Assembly (NCBI GenBank): GCA_963698255.1
Contig: CAVOQD010000025.1
Coordinates: 186,001 to 250,000, forward strand
Length of the DNA stretch: 64,000 nucleotides
Direction of reading: 5' to 3'
Origin: JAWKOK01 sp963698255
Lineage (GTDB): Bacteria; Chloroflexota; Anaerolineae; Caldilineales; Caldilineaceae
The notes beneath the pieces were generated by a model. The model did no database searches. It saw only the letters and a list, made by a program, of their open reading frames with translations, and was not told the origin of the DNA. The position numbers were made by a program, and so were the translations under genes. This document shows, one piece after another, positions 37,118-45,811 of this stretch. Position 1 is the first letter of the stretch. Every line of letters begins with the position of its first letter.

Positions 37118-38014
37118 TTAATACTCAACTCGTCGCGATAGCAGCCGCAACTGGACGAAGGTGATCAACAGGATGAGTCCAAAAAGAATGACCGTCAGCG
37201 CGCCGGCATAGCCCATGTTGTAGCTGCCGAAGCCCTCTTTGTAGACCTCCAGCACCACTGTGGTCGTGCGATTGAGGGGGCCGCCGCCGGTCATATTCTG
37301 CACCAGATCGAACATGCGCAGAAAGCCGATGGTTTGCAGCACGGCAATATAGACAATGACCGGGTTGAGCAAGGGCAGAGTGATGCCCCAGAAGATACGC
37401 CATGGGTTGGCGCCGTCGATGCGGGCCGCCTCGTAGTACATCTCCGGGATCTGTTGGAGACCGGCGAGAAAGATGATGATGGCAAAGCCGATGCTGCGCC
37501 AGACCGCCACTGCCGTGATCGCGGGCAGCGCCTGGTAGGGGCTGTTCAGGAACATCTGCTTTGGCAGGCCGAGTGCGGCGAGCATCTGGTTGATCAGGCC
37601 GACCTGGGGGGCGTAGAGCCAGTTCCAGACAAAGGCAACGGCCACAAACGAGGTCACGAACGGCACGAAGTAGGCGGCCCGGAAGAAGCCGGCAAAGCGG
37701 CGAACCTGCATCAGCAGCAGCGCGATGCCCAGCGCCAGAATCAACTGGATCGGTACGCCGAAGAAGACATAGCGGATCGTATTCCAGAAGGCGGCGCGTA
37801 TGGGGCTGCGGGTCTTGAAGAGATCTTCCCAGATATCACGGTAGTTATCCAGGCCGATCCATTCGCCGTTGCCCTGGAAGACGTTCCAGTCGCGAAAGCT
37901 GATGTTGAAGGCCAGGATCGTGGGATACCAACGAATGAAGATGAAAAATAGCAGGCTGACGCTCATAAAAGCATAGGCCCACAACACCTGGCGACGGCGA
38001 AGAGTAAGTTTCAC
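37118..38014 (-). CDS. ABC sugar-type importer permease, MalF-like
   Basis: 298 residues from a GTG with AAAGGGAA upstream. Six membrane helices begin with LWAYAFMSVSLLFFIFIRWYP. The EAA loop is MYYEAARIDGANPWRIFWGITLPLLNPV. The short type lacks the large periplasmic loop of E. coli MalF, as is usual for oligosaccharide, glycerol-phosphate or lactose importers. Translated after the solute-binding protein gene. Confidence 0.93.
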   Translation of the reverse strand: MKLTLRRRQVLWAYAFMSVSLLFFIFIRWYPTILAFNISFRDWNVFQGNGEWIGLDNYRDIWEDLFKTRSPIRAAFWNTIRYVFFGVPIQLILALGIALLLMQVRRFAGFFRAAYFVPFVTSFVAVAFVWNWLYAPQVGLINQMLAALGLPKQMFLNSPYQALPAITAVAVWRSIGFAIIIFLAGLQQIPEMYYEAARIDGANPWRIFWGITLPLLNPVIVYIAVLQTIGFLRMFDLVQNMTGGGPLNRTTTVVLEVYKEGFGSYNMGYAGALTVILFGLILLITFVQLRLLSRRVEY

Positions 38015-38032
38015 GGAGATTCCCTTTGGGAA

Positions 38033-38126
38033 ATGGTGATTGGGGATCAGGGATTGGCGATGGGAAAAGTGCGATCAGTCGCCACATCCTCCCAATCACC
38101 AATCCCCAGTCCCTAATCTCCAATCA
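38033..38126. repeat. Fold-back element between solute-binding protein and permease genes
   Basis: GATTGGGGATCAGGGATTGG (38038 on) against CCAATCACCAATCCCCAGTC ... CTCCAATCAT. The pairing is imperfect but long, and a GGGGATTGG motif recurs. A half copy (CCCCAATCCCCAATCTCCAA) lies at ~42291-42313. Confidence 0.7.
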
Positions 38127-38128
38127 TT

Positions 38129-39499
38129 CTAGCGTTCAGCCCAGAACTCGTCCTGCATTTCCTGCACCGTCTCAACTGCGAAGTCGAGTTCGGCAGCCGG
38201 ATCGGCGCCGGTCAGGATGACGGCCTGGTAGGCGTCGATGATGGCCTGGCGATCCTTGCTCTCGTCCACGAAGAAGGTGGAGTTGGCATACTCAAGCCCG
38301 GCGGCGAAAGCGCCCAGCTTTTCGTCAGCCAGCAGTGCGGGATCGGCGGCGGCTTCGAGCTGCGCCGGCAACTCACCAACGATACCGACCCAGAGCGTAC
38401 CGGCTTCGGGCGAGGTGATGAACTGCAGGAACTTCTGTGCCGCTTCGAAGCGTGCCGGATCGGCGGCGGCCTTGGTGGTGATGCCGTGGGTCCAGTAGCT
38501 GCCGAAGGTGCTCTTGATACCGTTGTGCTCGGGCAGTTCGGCCACGCCGAAGTTCAGATCGGGTGCGTTGGCGGCAATGGTGCCCAGGCGGAACGAACCG
38601 TCGATGTGGAAGCAGACCTCGCCGGCCAGGAAGCCGTCCGAGTCGCTTTCGTAGATGCCGGCGATGCCGGTGCCCAGGTCGCGCTCAAAGGAGAGGAAGG
38701 CGTCCCAGGCCTCGTAGCCGCCGTCGCTGGCATTCCACTGCACCGTCTTGCTGTCGTCGCTGTAGGGCTGCTGGCCGAACTGGCGCAGCAGAACCTCACG
38801 GAACCAATGGTGCGCCTGGCCGCTGGGGTTGACGTGGAAGCCATAGACTTCGAAGTCGTCGCCATTCTTGACGGTACAGGCGACGGCCTGTTCCTTGAGT
38901 TCGTCAAGCGTCGTCGGCGGGCTCTCGGGATCGAGACCGGCGGCCTCCATCAGATCCTTGTTGTAGAAGAGGGCCAAGCTACGCACGGCTGTGGGCAGTG
39001 TGTAGAGTTCGCCTTCAAAGAAGCCGGCCTGCGCCATGGAGCTGAACTCTTCGGCCACCATTTCGGGCGGGAAGGTCTCTGCGGGCAGCGGCACGAGGAA
39101 ACCGGCATCGACCCAGGCCGGCTGCCAGCCGTAGAAGAGCGTGGCGACATCCGGGCCAACGCCTGCGGGCACGCTGGCGGCAATCTGGTCACGGAAATTG
39201 TCGTAGGGGATGTCCGAGTTGTGGATGACCTTGATGCCCGGGTTCTCGGCCTCGAACTGCTCGATGAGCTGGTTCATGGCATCGACGCGGGCTTCAAAGT
39301 TGTACTGCCAATACTCGATCTCGATCGGTTCGTCGGACATGGCTTCTTCACCGGCAGCTTCTTCGGCCGGCGCTTCTGATTCAGCAGCTTCGCCGCCCTC
39401 TGCCGGGGCCGCCGCCGGCATGGCAGCCGGGCAGGCCGTCAGCAACATGGCGGACATCAGCAGCAAGCTGAGTAAGATCAAGACTCGATTTCGGGACAT
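38129..39499 (-). CDS. Extracellular solute-binding lipoprotein, family 1
   Basis: 456 residues; ATG with AGGAGG upstream. Lipobox LLTAC (Cys at ~23), then an acidic Ala/Glu/Pro linker of ~35 residues, then a sugar-binding fold (IEIEYWQYNFEARVDAMNQL, FEAENPGIKVIHNSDIP, LYTLPTAVRSLALFYNKDLM, GFLAGEVCFHIDGSFRLG). It captures a sugar or related solute outside the cell for the two permeases downstream. The ligand cannot be predicted from sequence alone. Confidence 0.93.
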   Translation of the reverse strand: MSRNRVLILLSLLLMSAMLLTACPAAMPAAAPAEGGEAAESEAPAEEAAGEEAMSDEPIEIEYWQYNFEARVDAMNQLIEQFEAENPGIKVIHNSDIPYDNFRDQIAASVPAGVGPDVATLFYGWQPAWVDAGFLVPLPAETFPPEMVAEEFSSMAQAGFFEGELYTLPTAVRSLALFYNKDLMEAAGLDPESPPTTLDELKEQAVACTVKNGDDFEVYGFHVNPSGQAHHWFREVLLRQFGQQPYSDDSKTVQWNASDGGYEAWDAFLSFERDLGTGIAGIYESDSDGFLAGEVCFHIDGSFRLGTIAANAPDLNFGVAELPEHNGIKSTFGSYWTHGITTKAAADPARFEAAQKFLQFITSPEAGTLWVGIVGELPAQLEAAADPALLADEKLGAFAAGLEYANSTFFVDESKDRQAIIDAYQAVILTGADPAAELDFAVETVQEMQDEFWAER

Positions 39500-39567
39500 G
39501 GGTAGTTCCTCCTGAGAAAGTTGGTTGGAAAACGGTGATAACGCAATTGGATGCGGGAAAAGCGAAA

Positions 39568-39652
39568 GAAACGTAATGCGTACTGCGTAAATACGTGATT
39601 GTTTGGCTAGACGATGTGGTGTCGTTATTGGACTGTTTACGCAGTACCCTTC
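39568..39652. repeat. Fold-back element, TGCGTACTGCGTAA family, copy A
   Basis: A perfect 12-bp inverted repeat: GTACTGCGTAAA (39580-39591) and its complement (39636-39647). An 18-bp stretch here (GTAATGCGTACTGCGTAA) recurs exactly, in reverse complement, at 57714-57731, beside the second solute-binding protein gene. Confidence 0.8.
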
Positions 39653-39657
39653 TTTTC

Positions 39658-40614
39658 TTACAGATCAATCTTCAACAACCGCGCCGCATTCCCCGCAAAG
39701 ATCATCTGAATGTGCTCGTCGGGCATGTTGAGGTCGAGGCAGTCGCGCAGTTGATCTTGCAGATAGCGGACGGCGAAGCCGCGCGGAAACCAGCTTGAAT
39801 CCGAGCCGAAGATGATGCGGCCGGGACCGATGGTCTCGTAGAACTTGCGGAAAAGGTACTTGACGGTCACGTCGCCGGGTACCCAGCGGATCCACTGCAG
39901 GCTGCCGCTGGTGTCGATGCTGACGTTGGGGCAGGCCCAGCAGAGCTGCAAGGCCTCGCGCTCCCAGGCGCAGCCGAAGTGGGGCACGACGAAGTCGACC
40001 TCGGGGAAGAACTTGGCCACGTCGTGCAGCTTCAGCGGATTGATGTTCTGATGCCAGCCAATGCCGCCGGAACTGCCCTGAATGCCAAAATGGATCAGAA
40101 CCGGAATGTCCAACTCCGCGCATTTTTCCCAGACCGGGAAGGCGGCCGGATCCTCGATGGGTTCTTCGATCATGGGGGCCAGCAGCTTGTAGCCGCGCAG
40201 GCCCAGGTTGGTCACGGCATGATCCAGCCGCTCGACGGCGTCGGGCAGGAAAGGCGAGTGGTGGGCAAAGCCGATGAAGCGATCCGGGTGCCAGCTACAG
40301 ATCTCGGAGAGGTGCTCGTTGTTGCCGCCGGTGACGAAGCCGATGGCGTGAATGCCGTACTGATCCAGTTCATCCACCCAGCGCTGGGCCTGGGCCTCAT
40401 CGCCGGGGTGATCGGCCTTGGCCTCCGCTTTGGGGAAGCCCCACATGCGTCGCCAGTGCTCGCCATAGGGCGCGGCGCGCTCGCGTAGAATCTGCAGCCG
40501 TTCCTCACTGATCTGGGCCATGTAGTTGTTCATGGTCTCGCCCATATCGGTGAACCAAGGGCCGTCGGTGGGAAAATGGGAATGGAAATCGATGATCTCA
40601 AAACCTTGATACAT
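39658..40614 (-). CDS. Amidohydrolase-2 family metal-dependent hydrolase
   Basis: 318 residues from ATG 40614; longer in-frame starts add an unlikely Cys/Thr-rich leader and would overlap the next gene. The barrel carries the HxH metal site IIDFHSHFP near residue 10, a mid-chain LIHFGIQG, VVPHFGCAW and the terminal Asp in IIFGSDSSW. This family (PF04909-type) includes decarboxylases and lactone or amide hydrolases. It is the first gene of the operon that continues with the importer and a lyase, so it likely processes the same imported compound. Confidence 0.87.
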   Translation of the reverse strand: MYQGFEIIDFHSHFPTDGPWFTDMGETMNNYMAQISEERLQILRERAAPYGEHWRRMWGFPKAEAKADHPGDEAQAQRWVDELDQYGIHAIGFVTGGNNEHLSEICSWHPDRFIGFAHHSPFLPDAVERLDHAVTNLGLRGYKLLAPMIEEPIEDPAAFPVWEKCAELDIPVLIHFGIQGSSGGIGWHQNINPLKLHDVAKFFPEVDFVVPHFGCAWEREALQLCWACPNVSIDTSGSLQWIRWVPGDVTVKYLFRKFYETIGPGRIIFGSDSSWFPRGFAVRYLQDQLRDCLDLNMPDEHIQMIFAGNAARLLKIDL

Positions 40615-40815
40615 TTTTGCGCTCGTCGCTTGGTGAATTCTGCCGAGGGTTGGCAGAAGATGGCAGGTTGCGGTGTTGCGGTCAATGTGGTGCATTGTAC
40701 ACGCGGCGGAAATTGCCGTCAATGTGGAGGGCAGGGACCCGATCGATCCGATTTGCAGAAGTGTCGCGCTTGTGGAACAATTGTTCTCTCTGATTCCATA
40801 GGGAGGTTCCATTCG

Positions 40816-42040
40816 ATGTCAACAGCCCGAACGCTAAGCCTCGCCGATGTGCGCCGGCTGGCCATCTCTTGCCAGCGCCTCAACGATCGATCGCTGAAGC
40901 CCGACGCCGCCGGTATCATGCAGGTACTGTCAGATATTCGCTGCCTGCAGATCGATCCGATCCGCGCGGTCGAGCACACCCAACTGCTCGTGCTCTGGAG
41001 CCGGCTGGGCAAGTTTGATCCGGCGCTGCTGGATCAGCTGCTCTTCGAAGACCGGCAACTCTTCGAATATTGGGCTCACTGCGCTTCCATCGTCCTGACT
41101 GAAGACTACCCCATCCACGCCGCGCGCATGCGCCATCATCGAGAGAGCGAACGCTACGCCTACGCTCAGGACTGGATCGCGGCCAATCGTGAAATGCATC
41201 AGTATGTTCTGGCGCGCCTGCGGGCTGAAGGGCCGCTCTCGTCCGATCAGTTCGAGGATCGGATCGTGGTTCCGTGGAAAACGTCCGGATGGAACAATGG
41301 CCGCAACGTCAGTCTGATGCTCGCCATCCTCTGGGAGCAGGGAGAGCTGATGGTCGCCAATCGCAAGGGGCGGCGGCGGTTCTGGGATCTGAGCGAGGCT
41401 TACATGCCCCGAGTGGACGGAGGCCGAAGAATTGAGCGCGAGCGAGATCACAGCGTCAGCAGCGCTGTATTCGTTGCGGGCTCTGGGCGTGGCCACGCCC
41501 GGCCAGATCAAGATCCACTTCACGCGCAACTTCTATCCAGGTCTGATCGACGTCTTGGCGCGATTGGCGCAAGAGGGAGCGGTTGAGCAAGTCGAGGTTG
41601 TCGACAACGGCGTGGCCCTGCCGGGGCCCTGGTATATCCACGCGGATCGTCTTCCGCTGTTGGAATCCATTCAACGGGACGACTGGCAGCCGAGCACAAC
41701 CCTGCTCTCGCCCTTCGACAACCTCATCTGCGACCGGGCGCGCACCGAATTGCTCTTTGACTTCAACTATCGCATCGAGATCTACGTGCCCGCGGCCAAG
41801 CGCCAATACGGCTACTATGTGTTGCCCATCCTCCACGGCGACCGGCTGATCGGTCGCATCGACTCCAAAATGGATCGCAAGACCCGGCGCTACGCCGTCC
41901 CCAAGATCTATCTGGAACCCAACATCAAACCGTACAAAAAGACCGGCAAAGCCGTCATCCGCGCCATCGAATCCCTGGCCGGTTTCATTGGTGCGGACGC
42001 CGTTGACTACGGCGATGTCCCTGCCAAGTGGGTTCAATAG
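40816..42040 (+). CDS. YcaQ-like winged-helix DNA glycosylase family protein, frameshifted
   Basis: From ATG 40816, with GGGAGG nine bases before, the frame runs LSLADVRRLAISCQRL, GIMQVLSDIRCLQIDPI, LLVLWSRLGKFD. After ...FWDLSEAYMP the frame shifts at the C-run 41407-41410. Dropping one C gives YMPEWTEAEELSASE and continues to 42040 (LLSPFDNLICDRARTELLFDF, YYVLPILHGDRLIGRID). The joined protein is ~407 residues, matching the DUF1006/YcaQ family, whose E. coli member unhooks DNA interstrand crosslinks. It is divergent from the amidohydrolase operon. Confidence 0.85.
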
Positions 42041-42042
42041 GC

Positions 42043-42117
42043 TGTGTTCAAAATCAGTTGAGAAGAAGCGCAGGCTCAGGCTGCGGCTATCTGAGTGCTC
42101 AATTCGTTTTGAACACA
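42043..42117. repeat. Fold-back element after the YcaQ-like gene
   Basis: TGTGTTCAAAATCAGTTGAG (42043-42062) against CTCAATTCGTTTTGAACACA (42098-42117), three mismatches. It lies two bases after the stop codon. Confidence 0.75.
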
Positions 42118-42184
42118 CCCGATTCAATAGAGTGGAAAGCCGATGGTTCCGAAGCCAACTGATGTTGGTCAGTTGAAACAAACG

Positions 42185-42254
42185 ATGTCATTTCGAGCGG
42201 AGCGAGAAATCTCGTGTACTTGTCGCTGAGATTCCTCCCTCCGGTCGGAATGAC
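42185..42254. repeat. Fold-back element, TGTCATTTCGAGCGG type
   Basis: TGTCATTTCGAGCGGAGCGA at 42185 against TCCGGTCGGAATGACA ending at 42254, with GAGAAATCTC and GAGATTCCTC inside. Similar fragments occur at 10099 and 10163 near the long direct repeats. Confidence 0.75.
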
Positions 42255-42449
42255 AGTTGGTCTTCTTCCGGCTGAGCGTCAACATCCCCAATCCCCCAAT
42301 CCCCAATCTCCAATTCCTTGTAACCTTTTATTCACCACCGCATCAAACTGGCATGAACGGAACGGAAGATCTGTGCCACATGGTCCGTCTGAGAAATGTG
42401 CCGCCCTTTACTTGGAGGGCGGACAACGAGTGAATTGAAGGAGCCAAAA

Positions 42450-43103
42450 ATGTCCCTGCTAAACGATGAAATCAAAACCCAACTGCAAGATGAATTTGCC
42501 AACCTGACCGGTCCGGTCAAGCTGGTCCTCTTCACCCAGGAGATGGAATGCCAGTACTGCACCGAGACCCGCAGCCTGGCCGAGGAAGTCGCCGGCCTGT
42601 CTGACAAGATCGACGTCGAGATCTATGACTTCGTCAAAGACAGCGAGATCGCCGAGACCTACAACATCGACAAGATCCCGGCCATGGCCATCATCAAGGG
42701 CGGCGACGAGCCCAAGGACTACGGCATCCGCCTCTACGGCATCCCTTCGGGCTACGAGTTCAGCACGCTGATCGAGGATATTGCCATGGTTTCAACCGGC
42801 GAGTCCGGCCTGGATCAGGCCACCAAGGACGAATTGGCGAGCCTGAGTTCGCCGCTGCACTTCCAGGTCTTCGTGACGCCCACCTGTCCCTACTGCCCGC
42901 CGGCCGTTCGTCTGGCCCACAAGATGGCGCTGGAGAGCGATCTGGTGACCGGCGACATGGTCGAGGCCATTGAGTTCCCCCATGTCTCCAATAAGTATCA
43001 GGTGATGGGCGTGCCGCGCACGGTCATCAACGAAAACTTCTTCCTGGAAGGGGCCGCGCCCGAGGCCATGTTGATGGCGAAGGTCAGAGAGGCGTTGAAT
43101 TAG
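42450..43103 (+). CDS. Protein disulfide oxidoreductase with two thioredoxin folds
   Basis: 217 residues from ATG 42450 (GAAGGAG at 42437). Two tandem thioredoxin/glutaredoxin folds carry the active sites CQYC (FTQEMECQYC, ~residue 36) and CPYC (FVTPTCPYCPP, ~residue 148), with cis-Pro loops KIPAMAI and GVPRTVI. This is the PDO architecture known from thermophilic archaea and some deep-branching bacteria, acting in the cytoplasm on protein thiols. The reductase-like gene 105 bases downstream is the obvious partner. Confidence 0.9.
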   Translation: MSLLNDEIKTQLQDEFANLTGPVKLVLFTQEMECQYCTETRSLAEEVAGLSDKIDVEIYDFVKDSEIAETYNIDKIPAMAIIKGGDEPKDYGIRLYGIPSGYEFSTLIEDIAMVSTGESGLDQATKDELASLSSPLHFQVFVTPTCPYCPPAVRLAHKMALESDLVTGDMVEAIEFPHVSNKYQVMGVPRTVINENFFLEGAAPEAMLMAKVREALN

Positions 43104-43154
43104 GGGAGTTGGTTTTGGGGTTGTTGGGAAGTGGGGCAGTGGGGCAGTGGGGGG
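43103..43154 (+). other. Potential G-quadruplex in the PDO-reductase spacer
   Basis: Runs of G at 43117-43120, 43126-43128, 43133-43136, 43141-43144 and 43149-43154 are separated by loops of four or five bases, with GGGG also at 43103-43106. This fits the four-tract quadruplex rule on the coding strand and so could form in the mRNA. Confidence 0.6.
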
Positions 43155-43208
43155 ATGTTTTGGCGCCGCTCCCCATTTCCGGTCGAGGAATGATAGGACG
43201 AAATATCT

Positions 43209-44195
43209 ATGATGGATCTAAATCTGGGGTTGGGGATGCCGGGCCGGGCTACGCCTGATGTGTACGACGTCGTTATCATCGGCGGAGGGCCTGCGGGCGC
43301 ATCGGCAGCCATCTACACGGCGCGGGCCGATCTGCGAACGCTGGTCATCGACAAGGGCTTGACGGCCGGCGCGCTGGGCGTCACGGCCAAGATCAGCAAC
43401 TATCCGGGCGTCCCCGGCCCGGTCAGCGGCGCAGAGTTGACGGAGACCATGCGCGCCCAGGCCGAGTCGTTTGGGGCCAAGTTCATCACCGACAAGGTCG
43501 TGGACGTCGATCTGCTCTCGGATCCCAAGATGGTCATTGCGGGGACCGGCATGTTTATGGCCAAGGCGCTGATCCTGGCCACCGGATCCATGGGACGCAC
43601 CAACACGGTTGCCGGCGAGGAAGCGTACCTGGGTCGCGGCGTCTCCTACTGCGCCACCTGCGACGGCGCATTCTTCCGCGATCAGCCCGTGGCGGTGGTG
43701 GGCAACAACGACGAGGCATTGGAAGAGGCGCTCTTCCTGACCAAATTTACCGACCAGGTTCACCTGATCTCGCCGACGCCCAAGCTCAATGCTAGGCAGG
43801 TGCTGCTTGACGAATTGGAAAATCGACCCGGGGTCAACGTTCGGCTGGGCACACGTCTCAAAGAAGTGGTCGGCAACGGCAAGGTGGAGGGCGTGCGTAT
43901 CCACTCACGTGATGGCAAGGAGGAGACGCTGCCCGTCAGCGGCGCCTTCATCTATCTGCAAGGGGCTAAGCCGATCACCGACTACGTGGTCGGCAAGCTC
44001 GAAATGACGGCCGACGGCTGCCTGGTGGTCGACAAGGACTTACAGACCTCCCTGCCCGGCGTCTTCGCGGTCGGCGATCTGCTCTGCTCACACATCAAAC
44101 AGGCCGTGATTGCCGCGGCCGACGGCGTGATCGCCGCCCTGGGCGTCGACAAGTATGTCAACGGCAAGGAGAATCACCGGCCGGATTGGCGTTAG
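43209..44195 (+). CDS. Thioredoxin-reductase-like flavoprotein with altered pyridine nucleotide site
   Basis: 328 residues. FAD site VVIIGGGPAGASAAIYTAR, redox pair SYCATCDG (C148/C151) and C-terminal FAD motif GVFAVGDLL are intact. The NADPH half departs from standard TrxB: the GGGDSA turn reads VVGNNDEA, and the HRR...R 2'-phosphate clamp is missing (VHLISPTPKLNAR). Some archaeal and ferredoxin- or non-NADPH-linked relatives show such losses. Located after the PDO gene, it probably reduces that protein, but its electron donor may not be NADPH. Terminated by the hairpin at 44206. Confidence 0.85.
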   Translation: MMDLNLGLGMPGRATPDVYDVVIIGGGPAGASAAIYTARADLRTLVIDKGLTAGALGVTAKISNYPGVPGPVSGAELTETMRAQAESFGAKFITDKVVDVDLLSDPKMVIAGTGMFMAKALILATGSMGRTNTVAGEEAYLGRGVSYCATCDGAFFRDQPVAVVGNNDEALEEALFLTKFTDQVHLISPTPKLNARQVLLDELENRPGVNVRLGTRLKEVVGNGKVEGVRIHSRDGKEETLPVSGAFIYLQGAKPITDYVVGKLEMTADGCLVVDKDLQTSLPGVFAVGDLLCSHIKQAVIAAADGVIAALGVDKYVNGKENHRPDWR

Positions 44196-44205
44196 TGCGT
44201 AGACC

Positions 44206-44271
44206 GAATCACGAAGACAAAAGAGCGCCGCAGGAGACTTCTCCTGCGGCGCTCTTTTGTCTTCGTGATTC
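44206..44271. terminator. Bidirectional terminator
   Basis: A perfect 32-bp stem (GAATCACGAAGACAAAAGAG... and its complement) spans 44206-44271 with AAAA and TTTT tracts on its flanks. It separates the convergent flavoprotein and rhodanese genes. Confidence 0.93.
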
Positions 44272-44305
44272 ATCCATTCCCGTAATTCGGCAGTGATCGA
44301 CTGCG

Positions 44306-44662
44306 CTATTCAGTCGGCAGACCTGCGCGGCGCCAGCCGAACATGCCGCCGGACAAATTGGAGACATCGGTGAAGCCGGCGGCCAGAAGTTGCTCACAGG
44401 CGACCTGGCTGCGGTTGCCGGAGCGGCAGACGCAGACAACGGGACGATCGGCGGGCAGTTCGTTGATGCGCTGCATGAAGACGTTGAGCGGCAGCAGGCG
44501 GGAACCGGCGATGTGACCATCGTGTTGATATTCCGAAGGCGTTCGCACATCGACCATGACCGGTGCATCGCCGTTCTGTAATTCCTCGTTTAACTCCGTT
44601 GCACTCATCTGCCGAATGGGGCTATCCGATGCGCTTCGTCGTCCGAACAGTGCCTGAAACAT
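44306..44662 (-). CDS. Single-domain rhodanese
   Basis: 118 residues: VMVDVRTPSEYQHDGHIAGSRLLPL, then the active-site loop VCVCRSGNRSQVAC whose Cys would carry the persulfide, and GFTDVSNLSGGMFGWRRAGLP. There is no signal peptide, so it is cytoplasmic. It likely transfers sulfane sulfur. Its location beside the thiol-disulfide pair suggests a role in sulfur or redox handling, an inference from proximity only. Confidence 0.93.
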   Translation of the reverse strand: MFQALFGRRSASDSPIRQMSATELNEELQNGDAPVMVDVRTPSEYQHDGHIAGSRLLPLNVFMQRINELPADRPVVCVCRSGNRSQVACEQLLAAGFTDVSNLSGGMFGWRRAGLPTE

Positions 44663-45091
44663 TGCAGTATCCCTCTCAATTGACTATTTGGCCCACATCG
44701 GTGCGCGGGTGAAATCGTCATCACTCTCTAAGAGAATGCGGTGAAATTTCAGATCCTCGCCCGTATGAGCGGACTATTTTCTACGGGTGAATTCCTATGC
44801 CCCAAAGGATAGTCGCAAAATGTAAAGGCTCAATAAGGGCGCTGTACGAAAATAATAAAGGGGGCGGGAAAAAATGCTCCGATCAGAGGCGGCTGAAAAC
44901 GGATACGGATACGCCGTATCGCCGTGACGCAATGCGTTATAACTGTGGTATACTTGGCTATGTCTGGTGAATCAAGGCCATGAATTTTTGTCCGGCAGGA
45001 TCCAACTTGTGTCCGAATGAGAGCACGATTCGAGTTTGTCATCCCTCTTTCTGAAATGCCGCATCCATGGCGCCAAGACCGGAGAGGGCAG
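44663..45091. other. Divergent intergenic region
   Basis: About 430 bases between the rhodanese and GNAT genes. It contains a GAGAGGGAT site for the rhodanese, a short GGATACGGATACGCCGTATC palindromic stretch near 44898, and a TATACT -10-like box near 44949 without a clear -35. Nothing that looks like a gene. Confidence 0.5.
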
Positions 45092-45694
45092 ATGGGAGCG
45101 CCAGTATTTATGCAGACTAGAGGGCGGTATCAGGGCGATATTGCGACTGAACCGGAGTGGTTTACAACAGACGAGGGACTCCGGCTCCAGTTCAGGCTCA
45201 TCCGTCGGGATGACAGCGATCTGTTGCTCGATCTGTTTCAGCACCTGTCGCCGGAAAGCCGCCGCCGTCGTTTCCATGCAGATGTTGAGCGTTTGGATGA
45301 GCAGACCAAACGACTGGCTGCGACTCAGTTGGCCGATGTCGACAACCTGACACAGGGCGGCGCCGTGCTGGCGCTCGTCGGCAACGAGGATGGGGGCGGA
45401 GATCAACAACTGGTGGGTGTCGCCCGTCTCGCCCGTCCGCTGGGCAAGCCCGACCACCCGGAAGCCGAGGCCGCGATATCGGTACGCGATGATTTTCAGC
45501 GTCGAAGCGTGGGAACAGAACTGTTGCGCCGGCTGGTTTTGCTGGCCAAACAGATGAAGATCCGGGTGATGTTGGCCGATATCGAAGCCGACAACCGGCC
45601 GGCGATCAAACTCTTCTACGCACTTGACCTGCCGACAGAGACAGATGTCTGCCATGGCGAGGTCATGTTGCGCATCGCCATGCCGCTCGACTGA
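45092..45694 (+). CDS. GNAT-family N-acetyltransferase
   Basis: 200 residues from ATG 45092, preferred over earlier starts because GGAGAGG lies just upstream. The pattern LRLQFRLIRRDDSDLLLDLFQHLSPESRRRRF opens a GNAT domain. AAISVRDDFQRRSVGTELLRRLVLLAK is motif A with the acetyl-CoA pyrophosphate loop, and MLADIEADNRPAIKLFYAL is motif B. It resembles the acetyltransferase domain linked to protein-lysine acetylation (Pat-like), but the substrate is unknown. Ends at a strong terminator. Confidence 0.85.
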   Translation: MGAPVFMQTRGRYQGDIATEPEWFTTDEGLRLQFRLIRRDDSDLLLDLFQHLSPESRRRRFHADVERLDEQTKRLAATQLADVDNLTQGGAVLALVGNEDGGGDQQLVGVARLARPLGKPDHPEAEAAISVRDDFQRRSVGTELLRRLVLLAKQMKIRVMLADIEADNRPAIKLFYALDLPTETDVCHGEVMLRIAMPLD

Positions 45695-45714
45695 TCGGCT
45701 AGCAGACAGAACCA

Positions 45715-45754
45715 AAAAGGGCGGTGCGGCCATCAATGGCCGCACCGCCCTTTT
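45715..45754. terminator. Terminator after the GNAT gene
   Basis: AAAAGGGCGGTGCGGCCAT and its exact complement around a CAA loop, A-tract before and T-tract after. It can serve the convergent radical SAM gene as well. Confidence 0.93.
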
Positions 45755-45811
45755 CATAGTTCACATTGATCGAGATTCTCAATCACGAATCCCCTCTCAC
45801 CGTTCCCCTAC

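Noticed and set aside
36139..39379. Long plus-strand frames at 36139-37050 and 38486-39379
   Set aside because: Mirror frames of the permease and binding-protein genes, without start signals or motifs.
40615..40812. 66-residue N-terminal extension of the amidohydrolase
   Set aside because: Low-complexity Cys/Thr-rich sequence before the natural start at MYQGFEIIDFHSH, and it would run up to the divergent YcaQ-like gene's start.
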